Assembly (NCBI RefSeq): GCF_028640845.1
Contig: NC_080541.1
Coordinates: 36,671,935 to 36,735,934, forward strand
Direction: 5' to 3'
Length of the DNA stretch: 64,000 nt
DNA from: Ahaetulla prasina
Taxonomy: Eukaryota; Chordata; Lepidosauria; Squamata; Colubridae
The position numbers were made by a program, and so were the translations under genes. Positions 33,264-44,879 of the stretch are shown here, in pieces; within the stretch, counting starts at the first letter, position 1, and the number at the start of each line of letters is the position of its first letter. Below the pieces are notes generated by a model, which saw nothing but the letters and a program-made list of their open reading frames with translations, made no database searches and was not told where the DNA came from.

Positions 33264-33450
33264 TGCAATTGAGCCAATGTTGACTCTTGGTGATTGCCCG
33301 GGCAAGTTTTTTGGCAAAGTTTTTGGTAATGGTTTGCCATTGCCTGCTTCTTAGGGCTGAGAGAGAGTCTGGCCCAAAATAACTTCAAGCCTAAGGAGGA
33401 ACTAGAATCTTGGTTTCCATTATGATGCCTTAACCACTATTGCAAAGTTT
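33264..33450 (-). mobile_element. tRNA-derived SINE (second type), minus strand
   Basis: The plus strand reads GGTTTGCCATTGCCTGCTTC and CTGAGAGAGAGTCTGG, then ends ATGCCTTAACCACTATTGC, the reverse complement of the SINE head at 22367. A short (TATG)n precedes it. Confidence 0.7.
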
Positions 33451-34114
33451 ATATATTCTGTCTCTAAACCTATTTAGGCTAAAACTATAATGTGATTCTG
33501 TGCTGTTCTATCAGTTTTGGAAGATTATTCTGTCTCTTACTCCTCTAGAGATTGAAATTTCTTCCAATTTCTAATCTGACTTTTCTTTTATCCTTTGTTC
33601 TTATCTATATTATTTATTAGTACTGTTTTGAATCACTCTATCTACTCAGGTTTCTAAACAAAAATGCTGAAGATCAGCCAAAATTATTTCACATATTGAT
33701 GAATCGTGAATGCAACATTTTTTATCATGACAACCCACATAGCTACACACCTCAATGACAGCCCATAAATCCCCCATAAGCACTTCCAAGAGCTGAGGGA
33801 CCCATAAAAATGTACATACAAAATAGGTAAATATGTAGCATTTTGGATATATTGAAAAAGCATTTTTGTTTTATCATCATGTGTTGTTATTCTCTACTTT
33901 CTTTCAGACTAATGACCTGAAATGTATACTTTCACAGCTTATATCATTCTGACACAAATATTTTAATAGTGCTGCATTTGAAAGAAAAATAGTATTTTTT
34001 TCCTTTTCTGTGAATGCTATTTATATCATTTGTGTTTTTTTCTTCCTGATTCCATCATAAAAATGATGCAATCAAAATATAAACTAAATGATAAAACATG
34101 CATTGGGATTTCAC
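33451..34114. other. Unique AT-rich DNA
   Basis: No gene or repeat is recognised. Confidence 0.45.
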
Positions 34115-34363
34115 AAGAACAGGACAAGAAATAATGGATAGAAACTACTCACAGAGAGAAGCAACCTGGAATTAAGGAGAAACTTCCTAATAGTTCCACT
34201 AACTAACCAGTGGAACAGCTTGCAGTCAAAAGTTGTGGGTGCGTCATTACTGGAGGTCTTTAAGAAAAGACTGAACAATCACTTGTCTGACATTGTTATA
34301 GGATCTACTGCTTAAGCAGGAGATTTTACTAGAAGACCTCCTTCCAGCTCTATTCTAATTGAA
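34115..34363 (+). mobile_element. CR1 3' fragment
   Basis: Has the CR1 words GCAACCTGGAATTAAGGAGA, AACCAGTGGAACAGCTTGC and ACTAGAAGACCTCCTTCC, aligning with 30550-30760. It is 5'-truncated and decayed. Confidence 0.78.
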
Positions 34364-35683
34364 CAAGTCTACCCTTTATATATACAGTATATGTATGTTG
34401 CCCTGTTGAATATATGTACACCAGTATTGGCCCAAGACTGTCTGAGTTGAATCCCTTTTCCATTCCACATACAAATAGCTGTGGTAGGACATTTGTCCAA
34501 CATTGACCAAGAAACAATCTTATATTTCATTTGGAGCCATCAAGTGGGTTACAGGACAGTGCAACTGCACTTGCATGATACACAGCTTTATTCTTCAGCA
34601 TAATGATGTGGCTTTCAACCTATCATCTAATTCCTAGAATTTGCATCAAATGGAGTGATACAAAAATGGAATGCTTCAAGACTGGGGTCTACCAGAGCAA
34701 TTTTTCCCATAAATTCTGAGTAAAATCTAATAGGTTCTGGAATTCTCTGCTGTCTCACCTAGAACTCTTGGGCAAAACGCAATCAAAAGCTCCAAAGATT
34801 TTTGGCTGCTTCCCTTCTTTGTAGTTGCTGTACAATTATTCTAAACATTACTAAGATTAACTTGCTCAACTAGATGCCTGAATCCTGTTTCTTTCTCTTG
34901 CATGTATTACATATTTTTCCTTGCATATGAATAGCACTGCCAAACTCTGACAATACAAGTTTCCGTCATTATGTTGTGCCCCTTGCATTTGTTAAATGAT
35001 GTCCATTGCTAGTAAATCTACCTTGCTCTTAGAAAAACCATCAACTTTGAGGAAGAGAATTCAAAAGAGAAGGAAAAAGAGAAGGAAAGAATACAATATG
35101 TTTCACAGATCAATATTCTGCCATATCTCTCTCTCTTTCTCTTTTTTTTCCCCTCAATTCCAGCAAAACTCCTTCTAGCAAAGTCTATTTTCAGGAGGTA
35201 TTTAATAAACTAAATAGGTCTTTACTGACCATTGATGACTGTGCTAGATGGCAAAACCTAGAAATATCTCTTTGCTAGAAATTGACCCTCAAAACCAGTG
35301 CCTACAAGCTGGAAAAGAAAAAAGAAAGAGCTAAGAGTTTTGATAGTTTGCCTTATCCATTTATTATTTTCATCTTATTAAGTGTTTGTGTCTATGCAAT
35401 ATGGAAACAGAACATCTAAATAAACTGTGATGCCTGTTTATGAAAATCTTTGATATTTCATCGTTCAACCTTTTCTTCACAATTTGACTTCCTTCGTCAA
35501 TCTCAGTTTGCTGCACTAGCAACTATAAATCAATGTACTGAAGCTATGGCAACCGCACTGAAAGCAAAATTACCTCTTAAATGAGCAATTGCTTAAAACT
35601 TTGTTTTCTCCAGATTCATCTCCTACAAATGTGCTGTTTTTTTGCCATATTTTTGTTAACTGCTTATTAAAACCAGCTGTTTG
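34364..35683. other. Unique AT-rich DNA
   Basis: A purine-rich stretch lies at 35050-35090. No gene is seen. Confidence 0.45.
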
Positions 35684-35745
35684 TGGTTAGGTTAGGTTAG
35701 GTTAGGTTAGGTTAGGTTAGGTTAGGTTAGGTTAGGTTAGGTTAG
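35684..35745. repeat. Pentanucleotide array (GGTTA)n
   Basis: About 12 perfect GGTTA units, that is (TTAGG)n, ending in GATCTA. It differs from the vertebrate telomere hexamer by one base per unit. Confidence 0.96.
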
Positions 35746-38055
35746 ATCTAACAAACAGTGTTTCTATAAATATTTTTGAATTTGATGGAAACTGAAAACA
35801 ACCTATAATAAAATAAACTGAAGGTGCAATCTTTCATATAATAACAGTTTTCCAGGCATTTTTTCTTTACAAAAGGTATTAAAAATACTAGGATTTCGAA
35901 TAAAAATTTAGAATCATGTTTCTGTAATATTTTGGGTCACATAATGCTATAAATTGCTCTATTACAACACACACTGAACATATAGGTGGGGCATCTTGTG
36001 AATAAAATATGAAGAAAATCTGTGCTAACTGTAATATGTACAGTTAAATGGAAAATATATACAGTATATATTCTAGAAATTATCAAACACAGTTTTGTGT
36101 TAGACAGCTTGGTAATTTTTTTCCACAGTAAGAACATTTTATTTCCTAGGGAATAGCTATTTAGGAGCTTTGTCTTTTTCTACAATTGTTTCTACTATCT
36201 AAAAAACAAAACGAAATAGGAGCCTTATTGTGAAAAAGTCATCTGAGTACATATATTATTTCACAGTTGTTCTTTAAAACCCTATCTGCCAGGTTCATCT
36301 GTCATACAAGTTATGTCACTTTCTATTTATATAGTCAACTTTTAAAATAAGTTTTCCTGATTTCCCCTCTTCATTTAATTTTATTTTCGGTAGCAGTTAT
36401 TCAATTCTTGGTTGCTAAAATAGTTTTAAAGGTTTCATTTTGTAAGGAGTCAATGTGCAGAGAACAACTGTAGGTCAGCAGCAAAATATGTACTTGATAG
36501 CTAGAAAAAATAAAATCATTCGATTCTATTTGATATTCCTTCAGTGAGGCTTGAGCCAATCACTGTCACTCAGCCACTGGTCAAATTCTTATGTATGGTG
36601 ATTTAAGGAAGATAATTCCATGAAAACCCTTGCTGAGTTTAAACTGATTTGAATCTCACCAGCTGCATCTTAGCCACCCTTTTTTTTTCTTATCATCCAA
36701 GCAATCTGCCATGTTTTAAAAATACATCTGTGTGAAATCAAGGATAAAGAAAAATAGAATAAAAGGATCACTTCTTGGAAAGATAATCTTTGAGATGCTG
36801 GTGGGACAATTTACTCCTTTTATTTCAAATGGACATTCCTGAAAAATATAGAACAGTATTATGGCAGAAATAGAGAAATAGACCATTTCCAGGAGAAATT
36901 GGGCTGAGAAACACATTACTAAGGAACCCTAAAGCTATTTCCTGGCATCATCTAATCATACATGTGTTTCTCAAGTGATCCTCCATCTGAGTCCAGTGGC
37001 ATTTGGATGTTTCCACAAAAGCCTTTTACATTATTATTTTTCCACCATTTGTTGGAAAAGAAATTGAAATGGAATTTCCATGCAGGAAAAAGAAGGATTG
37101 CACCATCTAAATGAAATGATGCAGAGAAAATTCCAACTGAAGAGGAATATGCTCCTTTCTTCCTTTCTAGGAATAATTGACAATATTTACTTTAAGTTCT
37201 ACATATTTTAAGAAATATAATAAAAGTCAGAGTAATTTTATTGATTTCTCCTTTGGTAATTATCCCATAGATTTATAAGTAAGGCAACAGCATTAGACTT
37301 CAAAAATGATAGATGCAGATCTATCCTTAATAACAATGAAATGGTTTTAAAACGTTAGAAGTCAATGTTTAGTTGGGTTTCTGCAGAAGTGTTTCCAACA
37401 TTTTTCTGGAAATTTGAAGGATTGAATGTTTCAGTATTCTTGAAACATGAAAGGGAGACGAAGTTAACAATGGCTATTTACATTCAAAGAAGAGTTGGCT
37501 CAGATTGGGTTTTTTTTTATTTGAACTTGGGCCTTCATCTATTCCCCCATGGTTGAGAAACAGCTATACCTAAAGAGCAGCCTTAGAACTAAATCAGCTT
37601 ACCACAATAGTTTAAGAAAATAACTGAAGAAAACTGCTTCCAATTCAATCAGTTAATGGAACTAAGAGGAGAATGTAATCATCTGCACTCAATTTTAGTC
37701 AAGACCTCAAAGATTAACAAGCAACTCAAATGATATAAAATGTTATTATTGCAAGGCTCAAAGCACCTCTGATTACAAGCATTATGAAACAACTACTTGA
37801 AAGTATGAAACCAACTAATGTTACTTCATTTCTAGCTTTAATGGCCTTATGAGTTGTATTTTTGAATGGAGAAGATGCATGGATTTAGAATGCATGGCCA
37901 AGGCAGGCTTTCTAATCTCTTGGTTATGCCCTGGAGAACTAAGATATAAGTGGCAGTTCAAAAATCACTGTTCACAATTAAAAAGACACATTCCACCATT
38001 ACTCTACTACTAAGCACTGCATATACCATTGCTTAGTAGTAAAGTGTGCATTATG
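35746..38055. other. Unique AT-rich DNA, 2.3 kb
   Basis: A 12-bp inverted repeat (TACTACTAAGCA/TGCTTAGTAGTA, 38005-38016 and 38030-38041) lies just before the CR1. No gene is seen. Confidence 0.5.
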
Positions 38056-38070
38056 CATGCTTACAGTTAA

Positions 38071-39430
38071 TTCCCGGTAATGCCCGGTCCGTGGTCAATA
38101 AGGCCACCCTGATTGGTGATCTTATTCAGGGGGAAGCTGCGGACCTCATGGGCATTACGGAGACCTGGCTGGGTCCGGAGGGGGGGGTTCCCCTTGTGGA
38201 GTTATGCCCACCAGGTTTCTGAGCATTTCATCAGCCGAGAGCCCAAGGTAGGGGTGGGGGGGTAGCGGTTGTCATTAGAGAAAGTCTAGAGCCGAGGGAG
38301 GCCACTGTACCTCAGATTGCCGGTTGTGAATCCCTCTTTGTGAAGTGGGGCCATCGCGATCAGATGGGCTTGTTGATCACGTACCTGGCTCCTTGCTGCG
38401 TGACCACAGCCCTACCCGAGTTGTTGGAGGTGTTCGCCGGGGTGGCGGTGGAGACCCCCAGACTGATAGTCATGGGGGACTTTAACCTGCCATCGACGGG
38501 CCTGTCATCGACAACGGCTCGGGAGTTCCAGGCTTCCATGACGGCCTTGGACCTGATCCAGGTAATTGATGGCCCCACGCACATAGGGGGTGGCACACTG
38601 GACCTGATTTATATCTCTGGTCAGTGGCGAAATGATCTGGTATTAGATAACTTAGAAACAGAACCGGTGTCATGGTCAGATCATTTTCTCCTTCGCTTAG
38701 ATTTTCGGACCGCTAGCCACCACTGCAGGGAGACGGAGCCGACGCGTTGGTTCCGTCCCAGGCGCCTGATGGACCCGGAGAGGTTCCTGATGGAGCTTGG
38801 GCCGTTTCCTGAGGACCTGGCCCACGGCACGGCTGGAGAGCTAGTTGCGGCCTGGGAACGGGCCGCGGCTGGAGCTTTGGACCATGTCGTGCCCTTGCGG
38901 CCTCTGACCCGGCGTAGGTCTCGCCCGGCCCCTTGGTTCTCCGAGGGGCTGAGGGAGATGAAACACCGGAGAAGACGCCTAGAGAGTGTCTGGAGGTCCA
39001 GCCGCTCAGAAGCTGACCGAACACTAGTTAGATCCTATTCTAGGACCTACCTAGTGGCAATGAGGGAGGCGAGGCGCTCCTATGCTTCCACCCTCATTGC
39101 GTCGGCAGATAACCGCCCGGCCGCCCTGTTTCAGGTGACCCGCTCCCTCCTTCACCAGGAGGTGCGGGATGACCCGTTGCAGGGCCGTGCCGAGGAGTTT
39201 AATGGTTATCTATACGACAAAATCGACGGCTTGGACCGAAATTGGGATGATCCAGGTGGGAGGGCGGAGTCGCGTCTTGTGGAGGTTATTTGGGATGAGT
39301 TTGATCCTGTGACTCTCGAGGACGTGGACAGGTTGCTGGGGAGGCTGCATACTATGACATGTTTACTGGACCCGTGCCCTTCCTGGTTGGTGCTGGCCTC
39401 CCGGGAAGTGACAGAGGCTGGCTCCAGGGG
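38071..39430 (+). pseudogene. CR1 apurinic endonuclease domain and linker
   Basis: One frame runs from NARSVVNKATL through ITETWLGPE (catalytic Glu), GGGVAVVIRE, PRLIVMGDFNLP (GDFN at 38475-38486) and VSWSDHFLL (SDH at 38676-38684), the signature residues of APE-type LINE endonucleases. A TGA at 38220-38222 interrupts the early part, where the 57-58 kb copy has Arg. After SDH the linker has RRRSRPAPWFSEGLREMKHR. The frame shifts by one base at about 39410-39425 into the RT frame. Confidence 0.88.
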
Positions 39431-40870
39431 ATTACCAACGCTTCTTTGTTGGAGGGAGTTTTCCCTGCTGCCTTGAAGGAGGCAGTGGTGAGACCCCTCC
39501 TCAAGAAGCCCTCCCTGGACCCAGCTATTTTAGGTAATTACCGTCCGGTCTCCAACCTTCGCTTCACTGCGAAGGTTGTAGAGAGTGCTGTGGCACGGCA
39601 GCTACCCCAGTACCTGGATGAAGCCGTCTATCTAGACCCGTTCCAGTCCGGTTTCCGACCCGGATACAGCACGGAGACAGCTTTGGTCGCGTTGGTGGAT
39701 GATCTCTGGAGGGCCAGAGACAGGGGTTATTCCTCTGCCCTGGTCCTATTAGACCTCTCAGCGGCTTTCGATACCATCGACCATGGTATCCTGCTGCACC
39801 GGTTGGAGGGATTGGGAGTGGGAGGCACCGTTTATCGGTGGTTCTCCTCCTATCTCTCTGACCGGTCGCAGACGGTGTTGACAGGGGGGCAGAGGTCGAC
39901 CGCGAGACACCTCACTTGTGGAGTGCCGCAGGGGTCGATTCTCTCACCCCTCCTGTTCAACATCTATATGAAGCCGTTGGGTGAGATCATCAGTGGCTTT
40001 GGGGTGAGATATCAACTGTACGCTGATGATACTCAGCTGTACTTTTCCACCCCGGGCCACCCCAACGAAGCTGTCGAAGTGTTGTCCCGGTGTTTGGAAG
40101 CCGTACGGGTCTGGATGGGGAGGAACAGGCTCAAGCTCAATCCCTCCAAGACGGAGTGGCTGTGGATGCCGGCACCCCGATACAGTCAGCTGCAGCCGCA
40201 GCTGACTGTTGGGGGCGAGTTATTGGCCCCAAAGGAGGGAGTGCGCAACTTGGGTGTTCTCCTGGATGCACGGCTGTCGTTTGAAGATCATTTGGCGGCC
40301 GTCTCCAGGAGAGCCTTTCACCAGGTTCGCCTGGTTCACCAGTTGCGCCCCTTCCTTGATCGGGATGCCCTATGCACAGTCACTCACGCTCTTGTTATCT
40401 CCCGCCTGGATTATTGCAATGCTCTCTACATGGGGCTCCCCTTGAGATGCACTCGGAGGCTTCAGTTGGTCCAGAATGCAGCTGCGTGGGTGATAGAGGG
40501 AGTCACACGTAGCTCCCATGTGACACCTCTCCTGCGCAGACTGCACTGGCTTCCTGTTGCCTTTCGGGTGCATTTCAAGGTTTTGGTAACCACCTTTAAA
40601 GCGCTCCATGGCTTGGGACCTGGGTACTTACGGGACCGCCTTCTGTTACCTCATGCCTCCCACCGACCCGTACGCTCGCACAGAGAGGGCCTTCTCAGGG
40701 TGCCGTCCGCCAGACAATGCCGGCTGGCGGCCCCCAGAGGAAGATCCTTCTCTGTGGGGGCCCCCACTCTTTGGAACGAACTCCCCCCTGGTTTACGCCA
40801 AATACCTGACCTTCGGACTTTTCGCCGCGAACTGAAAACATATCTGTTTGTTCATGCGGGGCTTTCTTAA
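39425..40870 (+). pseudogene. CR1 reverse transcriptase
   Basis: Open for about 480 codons from the frameshift to a TAA at 40868. Motifs in order: [75 protein letters not shown] and the catalytic YADD at 40019-40030. The thumb and C-terminus follow: [46 protein letters not shown] and [13 protein letters not shown]. The catalytic residues are intact, so the domain might still fold, but the upstream stop and frameshift would block a full ORF2 protein. Confidence 0.88.
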
Positions 40871-41060
40871 ATTGTTTAGTTCTGACTTTTAAATTTCTCT
40901 TTGGTTTTAATTGGGGTTTTTTAGATTCTTAATTATTTTAAATTCGGCCATATTGTATAATAAGTTTTTTAACTGTATTTTAACTGTATATTGTTTTGCT
41001 TTTTATTCTGGCTGTACACCGCCCTGAGTCCTTCGGGAGAAGGGCGGTTTATAAATCTAA

Positions 41061-41112
41061 TAAATAATAATAATTATTATTATTATTATTATTATTATTG
41101 TTGTTGTTGTTG

Positions 41113-41168
<56 letters not shown>
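41061..41168. repeat. (TAA/ATT/GTT)n trinucleotide array
   Basis: CR1 3' tail expanded into about 108 bp of ATT units interrupted by GTT. Confidence 0.95.
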
Positions 41169-41225
41169 GTTTAATTTTCCAATATTTCCAATAAGAAGGA
41201 TCTAAGCAGTATTACAGCTATGAAA

Positions 41226-41274
41226 ATTCTGGGAGTTGAAGTCCACACATCTTAAAGTTGCCAAGTTTGAGAAA
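41226..41274 (+). repeat. Short dispersed repeat shared with 16060-16125
   Basis: CTGGGAGTTGAAGTCCACAC followed by ATCTTAAAGTTGCC. The family is not named. Confidence 0.6.
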
Positions 41275-41632
41275 CAAATATTTAAATTAATGGTCAAAAC
41301 TTCTCCTGTTCCTTCTTCAAGAGTATTCAAAGTATTTGGCAATATTTGAAATAATCAAATAAAATCTTATTCTTTTCTTCGAAGGCATTAATATTCATAT
41401 ATTAAAGCATAATCTCAAGAGTTATTTCAGTGAGCTCATTATTGTTTATGATTCCTAACTCTAATGGACAAAAACATTTGAGAAAAATTATATTAACATG
41501 CAATGAGAAGATAATTGTTGATTCTGTCCCAATCTTCTTCAAAAAAAATCACCTAGTGGATTGGTGTTTGATTTGGAGAATGACTGCCGGATCAAATATC
41601 AGGAAATTGTCTACCAAGTACCAAATCTACCA

Positions 41633-42060
41633 CACTGCTATCATGTCTCCCCTAGTCCTTTTCATTAAACTTGGTATGTCTAGTTTAATGAAAAGAAGGA
41701 CTAGGGGAGACATGATAGCAGTGTTCCAATATCTCAGGGGTTGCCACAAAGAAGAGGGAGTCAAACTATTCTCCAAAGCACCTGAGGGTAGAATAAGAAG
41801 CAATGGGTGGAAACTAATCAAGGAGAGATGCAACTTAGAACTAAGAACTAAGGAGAAATTTCCTGACAGTTAGAACAATTAATCAGTGGAACGACTTGCC
41901 TGCAGAAGCTGTAAATGCTCCAACACTGGAAATTTTTAAGAAAATGTTGGATAACCATTTATCTGAAATGGTGTAGGGTTTCCTGCCTGGGCAGGGGGTT
42001 GGACTAGAAGACCTCCAAGGTCCCTTCCAACTCTACTGTTGTTGTTGTTTTTGTTCTTGT
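41633..42060 (+). mobile_element. CR1 3' fragment with 5' inversion
   Basis: 41683-42060 is the CR1 C-terminus and 3' UTR (RGDMIAVFQYLRG frame, then GGACTAGAAGACCTCCAAGG). Its first 41 bp are also present inverted just upstream at 41633-41670, with a 12-bp spacer. This is the footprint expected of twin priming. A (GTT)n/(ATT)n tail ends the element. Confidence 0.85.
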
Positions 42061-42789
42061 TGTTGTTATTATTATTATTAAAGTGTTATTTCATCTGTTA
42101 GCATTCTCTACTTACTATATGCATTTTCCATCCTTACCCAGTAATAACAGACATTGAATAATGCTTCACCTAGTCCATTATAATGGAGAAAGGTCAAATA
42201 ATACTGAGGTCAGATCAGTAAAAGATGGTAGGAGAATAGTTCCTGCAACATGGAAAAGGATGTAAAATTGTATACCAGCAATAGCATCATCATTTGTGAT
42301 AAACAATGATACCATTGGCAGCATGTTGGATGGAATACTACTTTACTTTGATATAACCCTAGGGATGACTCCAAGGATCAATTAATCCTAATTCCAATCT
42401 TGGATCTTCCATATGAACAATATGTACTCTATCAATGACTATTTCAGTCTTCATTATTGAGGCTATATTGGAGAATGATCAGGTTCAGGTATAAAATAAA
42501 ATATACAATAATGTATATTGTTATAATGTAACAAGATTTAATGAGTTCAAGAGAAAAAGAAATATTTTCTACAAATGTAGTGGTTAACGCAAACAAAAAA
42601 TATATGTATTGGGAATGACACATTATTAGGCTTGAGTAAATTATTCAGACGAGATGCCTAACAGACAGAGAAACACACACAAAAAGCTTCGCTTCATATC
42701 ACCTTTTTCCAGACATATGGAGCTACCTTGGAAGCTGCTCTGAAATGTTTCTGCATGTGTGAGCAAACATATCCACTTCATTAAAATAC
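42061..42789. other. Unique intronic DNA
   Basis: AT-rich, nothing recognised. Confidence 0.45.
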
Positions 42790-42849
42790 CTGTGCGTGTA
42801 CAGCAATGGAAAGATAGTTGGGATAAGTTTCCAAAACAGCTATGTACAG
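42790..42849 (-). CDS. Possible 60-bp in-frame cassette exon of the CNBD1-like gene
   Basis: On the minus strand a strong acceptor (AGTATCTTTTTTCAG) and an acceptable donor (CACAG/GTATTTT) enclose exactly 60 bp. Placed between exons B and C it keeps the frame and adds no stop. The translation in that frame (AVHSCFGNLSQLSFHCCTRT) is not obviously conserved, so it may be a cryptic or lineage-specific exon, or chance. Confidence 0.25.
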
Positions 42850-43258
42850 CTGAAAAAAGATACTGATGAATCCAAAAAGAAGTGTTTCATATCCATGCCC
42901 ATATGGTGCAAAAACAAATTCTGAAGTTCTTGCAAAACCCATGTTATGATTTTCTTTTGCTAGAAAATTATTTGGCATAGTAGGTGGTGGGAGCAGAGTG
43001 ATAGGTGCCTCTTATATGATGTTTTCTATGTCTTACAATTAATCTTAACAAGGATTTCAGCATTAGACCATGGGACCATTTTGAAGTAATATTTAAATCC
43101 ACTGAAGGATACATCTCTCCTCTGTGTTGTAATATGGTATTCTCTGACTTTCAATTAGAACAGACAGTTTTACACATGAAATCTTCACCTAAATGGGAAG
43201 GGAAGAGGAAAGGAAGGAGAGACAAGGGAGGGAAGGGAAGGGGAGTGATGATATTTAC

Positions 43259-43409
43259 CAAGCACATCTGTAGCATTAATAACTCCCAGTTCAACAGGAG
43301 TTGCTGCTTTCAGTGTATATGTAGATGGTGTCTGAAGAAGAACACTCGTTTCTCCAAAGGATTGATGTCGATGTAACTGGCCGATGAAAACTTGTCTCAT
43401 TTGCTTAAC
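43259..43409 (-). CDS. CNBD1: CNBD1-like exon B (151 bp), cyclic-nucleotide-binding fold
   Basis: On the minus strand the acceptor TATATTTTTAAACAG precedes GTTAAGCAA and the donor GTAAATATC follows. The exon starts in phase 0 and ends in phase 1. It reads VKQMRQVFIGQLHRHQ, SFGETSVLLQTPSTYTL and KAATPVELGVINATDVL. The FGE..VLL...TLKA.TPVELGVI pattern is the phosphate-binding-cassette half of a cyclic-nucleotide-binding domain. The Arg that normally follows the cassette proline and contacts the cyclic phosphate is absent (PSTYT instead of PRAAT), so ligand binding is doubtful. Similarity to CNBD1 is from memory. Confidence 0.78.
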
Positions 43410-43574
43410 CTGTTTAAAAATATAAACCCAAGTAATTTTTTGTTGGTTCATGTCTAAAAATGGAAAAGATTTGGAAGACAGGTAGGAATCATTTACAAAA
43501 TATGCATGTAAACTGCAGACACAATCCATCATTACAATGTTCAAGTTAATGCTATTTCACATGTACCTCAATAA

Positions 43575-43868
43575 AATCCAAATACAACTTCAGTAACAGA
43601 GTTGTCAATGCCTGGAATGCATTACCTGACTCTGTGGTTTCTTCCCCAAACCTCCAAAACTTTAACCTTAGACTGTCTACTGTAGACCTCACTTCATTCC
43701 TAAGAGGTCTTTAAGGGGAGTGCTTAAGCGCGCCAGCATGCCTACCATCCCTGTCCTAATGTTTTTTTCTTCTCTATCTTTTTCATCTATTTAGAATTAC
43801 GTTTATACTTGTATCTGTCATAAAATACATGCTTGATGAAAAATACAAAATAAATAAAAAAATAAAGT
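43575..43868 (+). pseudogene. LINE ORF C-terminal fragment and 3' UTR
   Basis: Reads NFSNRVVNAWNAL-like words (AACTTCAGTAACAGAGTTGT) and then TTTAACCTTAGACTGTCTAC and a UTR with CGCCAGCATGCCTACC. Same family as 23170-23630. Ends in an AATAAATAAAAA tail. Confidence 0.72.
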
Positions 43869-43979
43869 TTCATTCAGAGCAGGAAAGGCAGTGGTTAGGA
43901 GCATGAGTTCATTGCCAAAGATATATGCCTCTGTGTAGATATCAAATTTTGATTTATGTGTAAGCTTAAAAATCAACAG

Positions 43980-44590
43980 AATAATAGAGTTGGAAGGAAC
44001 CTTAGACGTCTTCTAGTCAAACTCCCAGATCAAGCAGGAAACCCTATACCATTTTAGACAAATGGTTATTCAATCTCTTCTTAAAAACACCAATGTTGGA
44101 GCACCAACAACTTCTCAAGGCACATTGTTCCACTGATTAATTGTATTCACTGTCAGGAAATACAATTTATCCTTGGTTCTAGGTTGGTTCCCTCCTTGAT
44201 TAGTTTCCATCCATTGCTTCTTGTCCTTCTCCAGGTGCTTTTTAGAATAGATTGACCTCCCTCTTCTTTGTGGCAGCCCCTTAGATATTGTAATACCCCT
44301 ATCATGACACCCCTAGTCCTTCTTTTCATTAAACAATTCTTGCAACCATTCTTCATATATTTCAGCTTCCAGTCCCCTCGCCATCTTTATGCTCTTCTCT
44401 GCACTCTTTCTACAGTCTTGACATATTGTTTTAGTTGTGGTGACCAAACTAGATGCAATAGTCAAAGTATGGTCTAACCAAGGAATTATAAACGTTATAT
44501 TATAAAGGTATTCACATGATGTGAACTTGATTCTATCCTTCCATTAATGCAGCCTAGGACTGCATTGGCTTTTTTGGCAGCTACCAAAAT
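43980..44590 (-). pseudogene. CR1 3' fragment, minus strand
   Basis: The reverse complement carries CR1 C-terminal words (NGCKNCLMKRRTRGVMIGVLQ, RGCHKEEGGQ) and the UTR GTTGGAAGGAACCTTAGACG. Several indels and stops. Aligns with 30160-30750. Confidence 0.82.
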
Positions 44591-44879
44591 TTGAAATGAT
44601 ATTAGAATGGAAAGATAAGCAAGGAGAATGAAAGACTACTACCTTGTTCATTATTGTCCATACAGCTTCAGTCCATCCAATACTCTCTTCATATTGAAGA
44701 ATTCAAGCCTTTTCTCCTTTCCATATATAAGTATACCAGATATTGAACTAAACTGTTACTGAGAATTGGGAAACTGTACACCCCCTTCTCTCTGTCCTTG
44801 ATTAAGCACCCTAATTCTAAAATACCAGAAGGCAAGGTTTGGGTTGAATAGATTTTTGAGAGACCCATAATTTATTTTA

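Larger units (their letters stand above)
38060..41060 (+). mobile_element. CR1/L3-type LINE, nearly intact ORF2
   Basis: 5'-truncated inside the endonuclease N-terminus (NARSVVNKATL near 38080), then endonuclease, linker, reverse transcriptase and 3' UTR ending in the hairpin CCTGAGTCCTTCGGGAGAAG and a (TAA)n-type tail. It is much more GC- and CpG-rich than the surroundings. It has one stop and one frameshift only, so it is probably young. Confidence 0.92.

Noticed and set aside
35684..35745. Interstitial telomere
   Set aside because: The unit is a pentamer (TTAGG), not the vertebrate TTAGGG.
36760..36850. Minus-strand acceptor-like TATATTTTTCAG before a short frame
   Set aside because: Read in the phase required after exon B it hits a stop within a few codons.
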